Of a DNA stretch of 64,000 nt, positions 9,842-21,604 are shown one piece after another. Within the stretch, counting starts at the first letter, position 1, and each line of letters begins with the position of its first letter. The stretch is taken from NCBI GenBank assembly GCA_001949185.1, contig BDGG01000001.1:6431353-6495352 (forward strand), written 5' to 3'. The DNA is from Ramazzottius varieornatus. Taxonomy: Eukaryota > Tardigrada > Eutardigrada > Parachela > Ramazzottiidae. The translations under genes were made by a program, and so were the position numbers. Under the pieces are notes generated by a model. It searched no databases, was not told where the DNA came from, and saw only the letters and a list, made by a program, of their open reading frames with translations.

Positions 9842-12800
9842 TTATCGAGATAAGATGTACATCATATCGTCGTAGAGTATGGCGAAATCTGTTAAGGGAT
9901 TCGCAATGACGCATCGTTTTCTTGAGCGCTGGTAGATGATCGCTGCATCATTGGCTTTCTCCTGCAGAGGACGTAGTGCGTAGTTCGCCACACTGTAGAA
10001 GGCACGGGCTACTCCCAAGCAGACGAACCCACATTCTGTTGCTGCTGGAAAGAACTCCCCGTATGTCACTTCCTAGAAATTGTACAGTTCGTTTCGAAGA
10101 CGTCATGTGTCTTACCGAAGAGCAGTCGCAAATGTGTTTGATTACAAGACAAACCTGGGCGTAGCGTTCATGGAGAATGGGTAACCAAGGTCCTTCTTCG
10201 AACGCCATCAGCCGGATGCGTACATTATTCTGGTTCACCGTCTCTGGGGAGTAGTCTTGACCTTTGATGATACCAGCTCCTTCCGCGAGAAGGTTATCCA
10301 AGCCGGGACTTTGAAAACCGCAGATTAGATGCTGCAACACTGCGATAGCAAGTGGACTAGCAACGCTCTGTAAATAAATTCACTGTATGGTCTCTGATTT
10401 GGATATACCGAACTTCGACTGGCCAGAAAACAAGTTCAGCAATCAAACTCATGCCTGTACGAGCAAATTATCCACGCAGCCGAACGTAATGCATTCCGCG
10501 TTGATGAAAGGTTCTCGAAGCAGATCCGGAAGTACGGCGATGCGACCGCCTTCCGACAAGACTTCCTCTTTGCCGGGATCCGTATCAAATTCTGTCGGCA
10601 TCATCAGCCGCCCATTCATTTCATGCTCTAAGAGAAGATTCAGGATGCCAAGGTCGTGCTTCAAAATTGCGAACAGAATCTAAGCTCAGGACTTACGTAA
10701 TTGAACGGTGATGGGGACGGTACTGTTAAGCGTCGAGTGTGGCGAAGAGGGAGACGGACCTTTACCCGGCGATAAGTTGGTCGTTATGCCGAGTGGTGCC
10801 GCTCCTGGGACCTCCAGTGTATTCGATGCTGGTTGCGATAGAGCAATATCTTCAAAGGGTAGAGCTTTGACGTTCAGCGCAGCTAAGATGGCCGCTTTGT
10901 CCTGTAATACCGGGTCGGAAGAAATCTGTAGCATATGGCTGTAACTGGACAGGACCAAAGTCATTTGGCAATGGCGGATAGAAATAGCCCGGAGATCGGC
11001 CCGACAGAGTGGATGACCCTTGACTATCGTCAGCTTTGGCAGGTTCCACAGTTGGTTCCACTCGCGTTCTACAACGGCTGGGTTACCCAGAATAACGATT
11101 TCCCGACTTTCCTCGTACGGTACTCGACTGCACCGCATCGGCAATAGGAGTTCTCGTAAGCCGAGTAGACCGCTACTTTCCGCTTCGGCCATGAGTAGGA
11201 TTACAATGTGGTTGCGGAAGGGACGTTCAGCTGCAGCGGATCGAGTCTGCAAGGCATTTTCCCTTGCCTGTGTTTCACAAGGAGGCTTCTCAAGCTTGGG
11301 CACACTTACCAGCGTCGCTGCTTGGAAGGCCCGGGCGTTAGTCCAGTAATAGCTACCCGTGACGTCAACCTTTACAATCACACGCTCCTCGTCGAGCTGC
11401 TCCATCCGCTTATCCTGGCGGAAACTTCGTCGGAGATGCACAAACCTGTTCTTCTGGTCAGGAGAATAGCGTGGCCTGCGAAGAACATTTCAGTGTTGCG
11501 CATTGACTTATGGCCTGCTCAGGAAGCAGAAAGCTTCGGGGGATTCGTCGACTTACGTAAAATTTTCTTTGACATGCGTCAGGATCTTTTTCTCGAACCC
11601 TGGTGGCTGTTTGATCAGGGTTGCGTGACGAAGCTTGGTGATTTCTAGTGAGTGGGTCTTGCTGAGCAAATTCAAGAATGGGTTACGATGTCCGGTTTCG
11701 ACCTTCGTCCGATCTTCACCTATCAGCCAGCCAGTAGTACCATCAACCTTGGAGGGATTAATCCATGTTATAGAAAGCTGTATCCAATTTACCAACGCAC
11801 CGAAAAGATCTTCGCATCGGCACTGCACTAAGTCGGCAGGGTTCAGAATGCCATCATGGCAGTACGGACAGTAGATTTTCGCCCTGCAATAGCGGTCAAA
11901 AAAGTTCGTTGTGACACATCAAGCGATCAAAGTCGGATGAGATCAACTCAAGGCGGAGAAGCGCCTACCTTTGGATATGACGCTCAGATGCTGCGAAGAA
12001 AATACCGGCCCATCCATCTTCCACAGTCATGCCGGCAGGACAGATCTGCATGCCGTGTTGTTTGTTGTCTTTCTGTCCTTTGAACAGTCCAATCAGCAAA
12101 AGATCCAGCTTGGTTTTACAGAACCTGCGGAAATAAGAAGTGCCAGTCGGTGAGCTTCTCCATTCAAAATGTTGGGCGGCCTTACGCAGCGGCTTCAGGA
12201 TAGGACATGTGGAGAAAATATGGGCTAAGTGAGTCAACGTGGATTTCCGTGAAGCATCCTTGCTTGTAGCGCTGGGTCATCTCTTGGTGGCGCTGGGTAT
12301 ACGATGCATTCCTCAGGTAGAGGGACGACTCTGTCTCCGCAGCGGAGCTGGTAGGAAAGTACGCGCTGCAGTTGAGGAAAGCGGCCTGGGTAGCCGGGCA
12401 GCAAGCCAGGTTCATCAGCAATGTTCCGCATCCCGGAGCCAGACAGTTTTGCGCTAGAAGGCCCAGCTCTATCTCTTGTGAACAACAGATGTTGTCGCCG
12501 CGCTTCAACGAAAATGTAGGAATGTTCAAAAGAAGAGTCTGGAACAGCCGAAAGTAGATGTTGATCAAGCTTTCACAAGTTCAACAGACTGGAGTGCGGA
12601 CCTTGGCTTTGACTTGCAGAATCTGGACGATACAGCGTGTGGCTGGTGAAAAGCTCTTGCAGGACGTAACGGTCATGACGGTGGTTGAGTCTTCTCGTTC
12701 GGGTGCATCTGAGCCTTTGTTAGCAACAAACATGCAAGCAAATGCCAGCTGGACTTTGGCCCGTTGCAGGTCTGCCATGCGCAACAGGGTTCCTAACAGA

Positions 12801-15500
12801 AAAGTCACCTGCCCGCGGTTGCGCTTTATGAAAGCTTCCATTTGCAGATCGGGCTGCTTCCTGTGAAAAGGAGAAGAGCATGGAATACAGCCCAAATCTG
12901 TAGGACTGTGCACATGGTTAGAAACAGAAACGTACTGGTCAACGTAGACGATTTTCAGATCTTGTCGTCTATGCTCCTTCCGATTGAAGTCTTCCAGGAT
13001 ACTTTCCATTGAAGAGATGGTTATATGTCCGGTGACAATCACATGACCGGTTCCGGCTTCACAATTAAAGTCCCCGTTGTATTTCTGTCGGTTACTGATC
13101 AGATCAAAGACTTCTGGAATCGACGAAGCGAACAGAGCCTAGGATGCCGAACAATGAATTATAAACGTAGATGCAATTACGAAATCATGTGATTGTGAGC
13201 GTACCAAAGCGCTCACGATGAACACGCAGCACAGGATTCGTCCCAGCCGGGTGTCCGGTGTTACATCTCCGTATCCCACTGTCGACCTGTAACAGAAAAC
13301 ATATCTTAAGAAGCATCAACCGTAAATTACAAAGCATCAGTGTACTGTGAAGGTAAGCGTCACTCATACAGGGTAATGATGGAGAAGTAAACATAGTTCC
13401 AGAACGAATGACTTTCTTTGATGTTGCTGCCGCTCAGCAGGGGTTCGGTCGTTTTGTTGCCGGTGCTTTCTGAGGAATGTTCCTCACGCTCAAGTGTCGA
13501 GTTTTCCACCTAAAATCATTACCAGTTCTATTCAGTCATCTGAGGACCCGGAGCATGATTGATTATGAAACCTAACACTAACAACAGCAATAAGTTAATG
13601 TGCCGTTACCAAATGGAAAAGACCGGAAGCGAGGAGCAGGGTCGAGAAGAGCAAGCAGGTGAGCTGGACTATTCGGAGAGCGGAACGTGTAGTTAGGGCT
13701 TTCAGGTGCTGCAGGAACTCGGGAATTGTCAACAGCTGCAGCGCACGCATGCACTTCAAACCTAGAAAACGATCGAAACCAGTAACAGGTTGCAGCAAAA
13801 AGGGTCCATGCATGTAACTAATTCAAAGGTGGCGAGGTTCAGAATGATTGCACGATGCATTCCATTCATGATCGGTCATGGTGTGGTGAGCCGCTAGCTT
13901 CTCCGTGTTCTTCGACAATTACTCAACAGGCTCATCCTTCTCAAGGACAACTCACCTATCCACGATCGTTGCAAGATGATGGTGAGAAATGCCGGTGGGA
14001 TCGTAAAGTAATCAATCACGCTTGCCATTTGGAACAGAAAGCGCAGTCGATGTTTCGAAGCAGTCAACTAAAAACAGATGACAAAAAAATACTGCATTGT
14101 AAAACAGAGGGACGGAAGACCTTTCGAACTCCGATGGGACAAGTACTGCAATCTTCCTACCTTACCTGTCATACAGTGTGGAAAATACCTCTCTGAAAGG
14201 TCTTTCATTTGGACTTTTATCACGGCTTCCAGTTGAGAATGCCGATATCTCAAACCATGATCACAACTGGAAACCGGGAAAACCGTCCAGATGGAAAACC
14301 AAGCAGGGATGAATTATCGACACTGCATACAATACATTACCCTCAACAAGAAAATCAGGAACAGCACGAGGTTGCACACGAAATCCACTTGCCAGTCGAA
14401 CATTGTCAGCCAAATCCCGCACCATTCTATCTCCCCTTCTTCGGCACTATCAACAATCGAACTGACCCAGCTACTCCGCTCCTTTCATAATTCAGAGCGA
14501 GAGAATACTTACACTGTCACTTGGTAGAAGTAGATCAAAAGCGACAGCATCCCAGCCACAAATTCCAGCACGATCTATAACGAATGGGCAAGGAACTGTT
14601 AGAATAAGACGAAACCAAGATTATAAAAAGATTCTTCAGTGTGGTAGAACCATCTTTGTACAGCTGGGCCAAAAATTCCGTCTGACTTTCCAAACGCGTT
14701 TCATCACCAGCCTTTATTTTTATGCCACAGACCAAACTCTTTTCTCTCGGGAAAACCCAAAATATCGGAGGTACGACTACTGCACTCAAAACTACGACAA
14801 ACAACTTTAGGCCTGAAACGCGAAAGTGGCGCACGAAGTTACGAACTGAATTTTCCCGGTATCTTCCAAAACTGCTTTATTTTCTCATGAGCTCGTTCGG
14901 ACTTCTCCGGCAAAAGTGCTGATCTAGAATTATAGACATCCAAACTAACACCAAATGTGCAAACTTTCTTTCGGGATCGCTCATTGCGAGTGCCGCTAGA
15001 ATTTAGCTTCGTCAAAAAAGCTGCAATCTGCTCGGATCACTAGCCGCACCTGATCAATGCGTCCTCTGTTTACAAATAGATGTCTTTGAACCCGGTAGAT
15101 AAGAAAGAAGGCTACCAGTTATAGATAGAAAGTTAATGAGAAAAAAGTAACACCGGAAGTTGCATCAATTGAAAAAGCTCACCACCGTTTTCCCTGATCT
15201 TGTAGTGGCGATGAGGAATCCACTGCAGAACCGGCGCGCACCCGCAAAACATCCTTGAGAACCGCGCAGAACTTCCTCGGCGGTCTTTGGCTTCTCATGG
15301 CTGCGGCTTTCTTCTTCTGCACCCGGTCGTGCCACTGCCAGATAATTGTGCGCGGCTCCCCATTTAGACAAAAAACACACCAGCTTCCATAGATAGATCA
15401 TAATCAAAATACTTAGAGGCAATGAGAAACTTGCACATAAGAAAAGTAACCATGTGAAATGACCATCTTCGGCCTTACAACCTGTTCCGAGTGACGCCAT
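9842..15500 (-). CDS. Slo-family (BK, KCNMA1-like) potassium channel alpha subunit, divergent
   Basis: Large-conductance K+ channel of the plasma membrane. Seventeen exons read cleanly and sum to 1206 codons (1205 residues, a normal Slo1 length): 15183-15500, 14513-14574, 14341-14446, 13956-14067, 13610-13761, 13370-13509, 13205-13286, 12936-13138, 12602-12860, 12186-12538, 11969-12124, 11557-11883, 11310-11475, 10697-11267, 10461-10627, 10155-10367, 9842-10072. In order: S0 (exon 1), S1 (exon 2), S2 with QVD and LLR charges (exon 3), S3 VIDYFTIPP (exon 4), S4-S5 (exon 5), pore helix then filter STVGYGD (exons 6-7), S6 with the RCK1 gating ring (exons 8-12), and RCK2 (exons 13-17) ending in RKRCVIANPLTDF. 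Oddities: S4 reads GLKCMRALQLL, so one conserved arginine is Lys and another Gln; the calcium bowl lacks its Asp run. Probably a fast-evolving paralogue; Slo1 versus another Slo type is not settled. Confidence 0.92.
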
Positions 15501-16185
15501 AATCTTGCAGTAGCTTCCGGACAGGGTGACTTCAGAGTCACGCTTTGATCCGGGACGATGCAGAAGGACAAACTATTCCACTGTAAAGTAGTGTTCAGAA
15601 AGGGAAATCACTCATGAGGATCGTTATGCTAGTTATATCTATGTATACGTAGATATGCCGCCCCAGCAGCCTACTACGGTTTGACGGATATAGTAAGTTC
15701 CCTGAAACTCAAACGAAGCAGGAACGTACAACAGGTAACGTCTGCTGTGCGAGTACACGCTAAGTGGATTAGACGGTCTCAGTACAATAATCGTCCAACG
15801 GTCCGCGTACCGGTATGGCAATATTGCACCGGAGGCTGGCAGATCAGCTGCGCCGGTTGTACAGAGAAGGAGTTCCCATTGCACCTAGAGGTCTATAGCA
15901 CCGGCAAACCAGAATAATCGATAGGTAAGACCGTAACATGGATTAGCTGATTGTTCCAGAAGGTCGACTTCTATTACACATCACCTACGGTGCAAATAGA
16001 AAAACACTCGAATACACACAAAAATGGGTTTGTTGAAACTAAAGAACTTGGTCCATCACAGTAAATCAGAAAACAGGTCCGCTTCTCGAGCAAAGAAAGA
16101 TAAGTTTAGTCGGAAACTTGAAAAGTCATCGTGTAAATTATAATATCTAAAACCTGAAAACCGGAGCACTTTTTGAAAGCCGAAG
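15501..16185. other. Intergenic between BK channel and KDM6-like genes
   Basis: No gene seen. Both neighbours lie on the minus strand, so this holds the BK 5' flank and the KDM6-like 3' flank. Short open frames at 15639-15917 on both strands lack support. Confidence 0.4.
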
Positions 16186-18290
16186 TTAAGTATCGAAGAG
16201 GCTACACCTATCGTATTTCCGTCCAAGGTCCGTCATATGAAACTGGTAAAACACCTGAATATCGTCTCTCAGGTAGCCGTTCTTTTCCTTGGCACAATCG
16301 TGGCAGTGGACAATGTATGTGGACGAAGCATCAACAGACATAGTGAAGAGAACGTTAAACACTTCCACCTAGAAGAAGGACAAAATCTGGTGAGGAATAT
16401 TTTTGGAATTCGTTCCTGATATCCTACGATACCTGGCAATCGAAGCAGTAATGGGCAGCTTCGTCTTTAGCCTTCGGCCAAAATGTCGTCGGGATATTCT
16501 GCTGCTTCAGCGTCTTCATCAAGTCATGGCTGTATTTCATTGACTGCCTCAAAACATTTCGCACGACCTGCCACAGCGGTTCTTCTGCCTTCAGGAAGCG
16601 ATGTTTAGTCGCCATGGACCAGGCTAGGTGGACCACCGGAATAATGGACTTGAAGCGCTCCATCTTGTCGAACTTGTAGCGCGCCACAGCCATGTGGAAC
16701 TGCTGGGACGTCATGGGCATAACATTCCAGGCAATGTTGTTGCACCAGCCGACCGCCTGGACCCAGTGGACTGTTCCTGCGTTGATCCAGACCAAGTCAC
16801 CTGCCTTCTGACGGAATCGGTAGACGGGGACCCTGGCTTGCTCCAGTTCCGCCAGGCTTGGCCACCAAGGGTCGCTCAAGAAGTTCAACTTCCGCCTAAA
16901 AATAAATTAAACCTCATTGGTTAAGCAAAGCAAGCTCAAACATCCATCGAGAATTCCGGTGCCTCTGACTGGAGGCCCGAAACCTCCGCAAAAATCGTCT
17001 CGCGAAAACCGAGTTTATTCAGAAAGTGAAATCAATGTTCAAGAAGAGCACGACTGATCAGCTGGGACTGGGCAAATGGGTTGAACCAGATCGTTTTCCA
17101 AGTGGAGCAGGCTTTCGGTCCATAACAATGTAGACGTGCGCTACTTAAGTTGACCATCTGGTTCCATTCACGCCCACGTCCCAACGCCGGTCGCCCATCC
17201 GAGAGACAGCATCGAATATTTTTTGGAAAGTTTGAAAAAGTCTTTTACTCTCGGCACAGCTGGTGCATGACAGGCCAGTATTCAGGTGAGACGCAGAACC
17301 ATTCAGTGTCGCCGGGTCCGATGTTGATATTGACGGAAGCAGCGTCACAGTTCTCCTTATGGCCAGGAGTACGGCAACCGGGAATCTTCATGTAGAGTTG
17401 CAGGCTGTTCATTCCTAAGACGGTCTGTCCCAAGTCCTCGCTGAGGATGTTGCTTCTGGCCTTCAGTCGCAGCAGCTCTGGAAGCTTGTCCAGTTCCGTT
17501 ATTTGCTTCTTCCACACTTGCTCGTCCGATAGATCGACGTTGGTGCCAAACTCAATCCAGTCCGATTTTTTCTTTGACTTTTTGAACGGCACGTCGGAAT
17601 TGTAGTCCTCGGCCTTGAGACCTGCACAACAGAAAAAGTTTTGCCCAAAACAACAAGCTAAGAATTTCAAGCGGCTAGTAAATGAACTTAATCAATCTTA
17701 CGCTTGGAAGAACTTCCGCCGATGGTGCCATCTGTCAACTTGGGTTGCTCGGAGGTCCGCTTCTTGTTCATATTCCAACTGCAGTAGTCTTGCACTTGCT
17801 TCTCGGCGTATTCTGCAATGGTAGACTTCCCCACATGACTTTGACACTTCCATCCTTTCCCGTCAGTTCCTTCCGCACTGCGTCGCTTCTGGATGCGCAG
17901 TTCGATCTCTTGACCAGGGGCTGTTTCCATCAACGTCTTCGTGGAGAAGAGTTTCAGGTCCAGCTTCAAAACGGAGCTGATGTTTTTCACAAGGGTACAT
18001 GGATGACGTTGTAAGGTTTGGCTAATGACAGATGACAAAGCAGTCTCCTTGCTGTCCAGAATAATGCAGGGTGTCTGGGGAGAAAGCACGGTCTTGTCAT
18101 TTGTAGGAGGCGGAAGTGACACTGATATAACGTCGCACTGGAGAAGCGTCAGCTGTGACGGAGCGGTTGTGACTTGAGCAAACCATTCTGCCAGGAGATC
18201 CTTGAATGTTGTGTAAGATAGCTGTTCACATTGTTGCAGGTGCTGCTTCAGTCTGACGTTAACGAAGGCCTCATAGGATGTTGAGGCCAT
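16186..18290 (-). CDS. KDM6/UTX-type JmjC histone H3K27 demethylase, short form without TPR
   Basis: Four exons (17702-18290, 17249-17621, 16433-16895, 16186-16368) join in phase to give 535 residues. The JmjC catalytic core is complete. FGTNVDLSDE leads into the barrel; the Fe(II) ligands are the His and Glu of TPGHKEN and the His of TVHWVQAVGWCNN; NINIGPGDTEWF and VWKKQITELDKLP also match UTX/JMJD3. The C-terminal helical/zinc region follows, with paired cysteines HYCFDC and HCHDCA. In the nucleus these enzymes remove methyl groups from H3K27me2/3 using 2-oxoglutarate and oxygen. Vertebrate UTX is about 1400 residues with N-terminal TPRs; here the start MASTSYEAF leaves only about 200 residues before the core. 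It is either a TPR-less paralogue (JMJD3-like) or has unrecognised upstream exons. Activity is inferred from intact ligands. Confidence 0.9.
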
Positions 18291-18712
18291 GTTCGTTGCA
18301 CCGCGTCGCGCCTGGAAGAACCTATTCGAATAAAAAGTTGAGAAAACTAAAATAGGATTTCAATATTCTCTGTCACAGAAAACTACATCTTGGTTCAGGA
18401 AAGGGCAAGAGACAAATCAAGATAAATACGGAAGTAATAACCAGTCAGAGTTACCTTCGCGAGGAAATCGAAGACTGGTGGCCTGCTGCACGAGCCTGTT
18501 AGACAGTGAACAATGGTGGAAGGTTTTTCATCACATGTGGTCACCTGGTCAGCGTAATGATGGCAGGAAGGGATAAGAAAGATAAACTAGCAATGAAAGG
18601 ATGAAAGAAGGGGAGTCGAAAGACACCGTGAATTGCAATGGGAACTCTCTGGAGTTTAGAGTGCTGTTGCTCGGTGCTCACGCTACTGGTACATCGTACA
18701 GTTCAAGGCGTA
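18291..18712. other. Upstream region of the KDM6-like gene
   Basis: No coding or repeat structure recognised. Further 5' exons of the KDM6-like gene could lie here, but none matching the TPR region was seen. Confidence 0.35.
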
Positions 18713-18880
18713 CAGTGTACCAAAAAATTAACCGTTGATAATGTGTTAGAAGGAGCCAGATGGAAATGGCCAATGGAATTCGCGCATGCGGCGAATCAAA
18801 ACCGTTATTGGTCACAGGATAATTAAGCTCCCGTTTAATTGTCACGCCCATTATCGACGGTTAATTTTTTGGTACACTTG
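18713..18880. mobile_element. 168-bp MITE with TA flanks
   Basis: Terminal inverted repeats of about 28 bases: left CAGTGTACCAAAAAATTAAC continuing CGTTGATAATG, and right its near-complement ending GGTTAATTTTTTGGTACACTTG. The dinucleotide TA sits immediately outside both ends (18711-18712 and 18881-18882), as expected of a Tc1/mariner-type target duplication. No coding capacity. Confidence 0.75.
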
Positions 18881-19260
18881 TACATATCCGTGTCATGCTT
18901 TGTCCGCTCGTTCTTTTGTTGGTTAGTCCTGCTACTGTAGCTTGACTGAATGTCGTCGTCGTACCTAGCAGAAGGAATTTTCTCAACATCAAAGTGCATT
19001 TCAGTCTGATTTACACTCATCGAGCGTTTTGCCACATCGTAGGAAATCATTTGCCGCGACTGCTGGTAGTTTCGTTGGAATCCTTGGACGTTGCACAAGT
19101 CTCGATCTGCCTGGTACCGGCAACCGCCCTGTCGAACCAATCGAGGTAAGAGCTAGGACTGTAGATGTTCTGTGAAACACAAAGATGGTCAAGATGGAGT
19201 CGTTATCTATGCGGCAGTATTTGATACGAGGTCAAGATAGCGGGGTTGTCCACGTACAGG

Positions 19261-20365
19261 TACAGTGTGGATGGGCCAAGTGACTACCACCTCATGATAT
19301 TCACGGCGCCCTCGACTGCGTATGGGCTGGTCCTCACAACTATTTTTTTCTTAATTTAGTATCCCTATTGCTACCCCTTAGAAATAACTTGCCCAGAAAA
19401 AACGTTCATACGAAGTCGAGAATCAACCCAGGACTAGGGAGAGTGCAGCCTCGTAGCTGCTCCGAGGCGAACTTTTCACTGTTTCTCCCTCCGGAACAAA
19501 AAAATTAGTTTTCTCTCTTCTGCCCTTTTGGAACTAGAACTGCTGATTGCAAATTGTGTAACAGTGATCTGGCTTCCAGGGAAAATACAGCGCTCTTCTG
19601 TACCACTTGTTGATCCACTGATACAGCTACTGTAGCGAAACTGAGCCAAAATACAGGGTGCGCGCCACAAAACAAGGTTTCTCGAAATATCGTGGATATT
19701 TCCCGGCAACTAAAAGCATGAACGGGAAGCCAAAGCATCGTCCCATCTGAGTCCAAAGCACTTTCGGACCTGACTTGAGAAAACTTGGGTGGGGCAAGGC
19801 TTTTCGCAAACACTTGGTTCGCGGGAAGCGGCAACTTTTTCAGATTTTGAGAGAACTTCAAAATATTCCCATCTACTTACGCGACAAGGCCTTGCAAAAC
19901 TGACACTCGATATAATTATTCCAATGACTGGGCCGCACGAAAAGCAGTCGAAAGTGAGAACTCTACGTTTAGAACATAAATTTTTATTTTTTCCACGAGG
20001 AGTGGTATACCGGCAAAATGGTCGAATTTGACGGTTCTAGTTCATTTACCAACTTGGTTTCACTTTCTTGGAATCTTCCCTATTTTCTAGAAAGAACCCG
20101 CATAGTTCTATCTACGTTTTAATCAAATTGGGGAAAGATACTTGCGCATGGAGTTCTAGAGTGTCCGGTTTGTTCCTGCCGAATAGTTTTCCTTTCAATC
20201 AACTTCTCCAACCTGGGTCTCAACGCATGCAAATGAGCTATGTCTTAGCGGAACCAGCGTGGAAAGTTGCAAAAGTTATCTGAAAGAGCGAAAGAAAAGC
20301 AGGCAGTCCTATTTTTTTCTACGCCAATGTTCCAGGTGGTAGTCACTTGGCCCATCCGCACTGTG
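19261..20365. mobile_element. 1.1-kb element with 30-bp terminal inverted repeats
   Basis: The left end CAGTGTGGATGGGCCAAGTG, then ACTACCACCT, matches the reverse complement of the right end, CAGTGCGGATGGGCCAAGTG, then ACTACCACCT, with about one mismatch. Open frames inside do not match a transposase, so this looks like a non-autonomous DNA transposon. Interior short frames (19476-19861, minus) are not convincing genes. Confidence 0.75.
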
Positions 20366-20808
20366 TGATGGCATGGGAAAGTTTTCCACTGAAGATCTCA
20401 TCACCCGTTGATCAGACTTCCATATTTTCTATACTATTTGATGGAGAAATACGGATATCGGTGGCCCAATTTAGGGATAAACTCTGGACGAGCCTCTTCG
20501 TACATAAAGTAGTAAGAAGTGTTCGCGCCATCTAGTGCTAACTTGAAGTCTCAGAAAAACACTTCGCCCTTTTGACTAGCTGGTGTTGATAAATACCTAC
20601 ATAGGCGTTGGACGTCGAGGTGCATGCATGTGATTTATTTGCTCTAGTGTTACGCCTCAGTGACGTCATACGGGCTGTGAACGGCACGGCCTGGGAGCCT
20701 CCAGTACCGAGGGCCGGCCCTTACTATCAAAATGAAAAATGTGGTTTGTGAAATACAAAATAGAAAAAAACTTTGGCGGCTTGTGTGTTGCTCAAATGTG
20801 CTGGTCGA

Positions 20809-21604
20809 TCACATTGTAACGAGGGGATTGGCACTATCCTCCCGTCTTGATTCAGAAACTGAGACGGTAGAAAGGTAGAGGAGAGTTTTGTCCATCGACT
20901 GAGACAGACGGAGCCGGCGGAAGTAAATCCTGGAGGACACAGCAGCAAGCGGAAGTGACGTCAAAATCTGGGCGGTACATGGCTGGTTTTTCAGACCGGT
21001 TCGATCGGTAACAAAATTTAAAGCAAAAGTATCAAGGAAGATAAGTTTACGGAAGTGATATCTTTCGTAAAAGTGATGGAAGCACAAAGGAGCCTTACAC
21101 CAACCGCATTTGAGAAGCAGGGAGCGCTCACAATTATCACGATCACAATGGCCAGTAAGTCCGTCAAAACAGTAGTCGGTAGGGTTCACATACGACGTGA
21201 AGGACTTGTCAGTGCATCCTGGTAAGTGCAAAGCTTGAGCAATCAGGTTCTCGAACCTGGGAGAACTAAACTGTCGGTAGATCAAAGAGTGAAGCTTAAG
21301 AATTACGTCTCGGTGGTGGACTTGAACCGGCTTTTCTACATTTTCTACATTTCTTCTTTGAGATACTTTTTAGTGACGAACTTCGTGATCTTCCTTTCAC
21401 AAATGCCATAGTGTCTACAAGAGAGAACAATAGGGTGACATTTCGCTTGATAGTGTCCGTACTTGTTTCTCCACTCGCACATACCGTTTGAATTTCGCAA
21501 CCCACAGAGACGAAGCCGTAAAGCCAACCAGACCGATTTCTCGGTTTGCTGGGCGAACAGTTTTTCGAGACTTGGAGCAACGGCGAGGTGACCTTCCCAC
21601 TCAA
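20809..21604 (-). pseudogene. Possible remnant of a Cys/His-rich protein gene
   Basis: Two adjacent open segments carry cysteine-rich motifs: CERKITKF preceded by CHPIVLSCRHYG (21345-21527), and CDRDNCERSLLLKCGWCKAP followed by LCFHHFYERYH (20809-21285). The second resembles the Cys-rich tails of some transposase-derived proteins. Frames do not join neatly and stops intervene, so it is probably broken or mis-modelled. Family not identified. Confidence 0.3.

Noticed and set aside
14535-14834. 100-codon minus frame with a hydrophobic start, considered as the S1 exon of the BK channel
   Set aside because: Its splice phase does not match exon 1, and the true S1 (LEFVAGMLSLLIYFYQV) is at 14513-14574 with matching phase.
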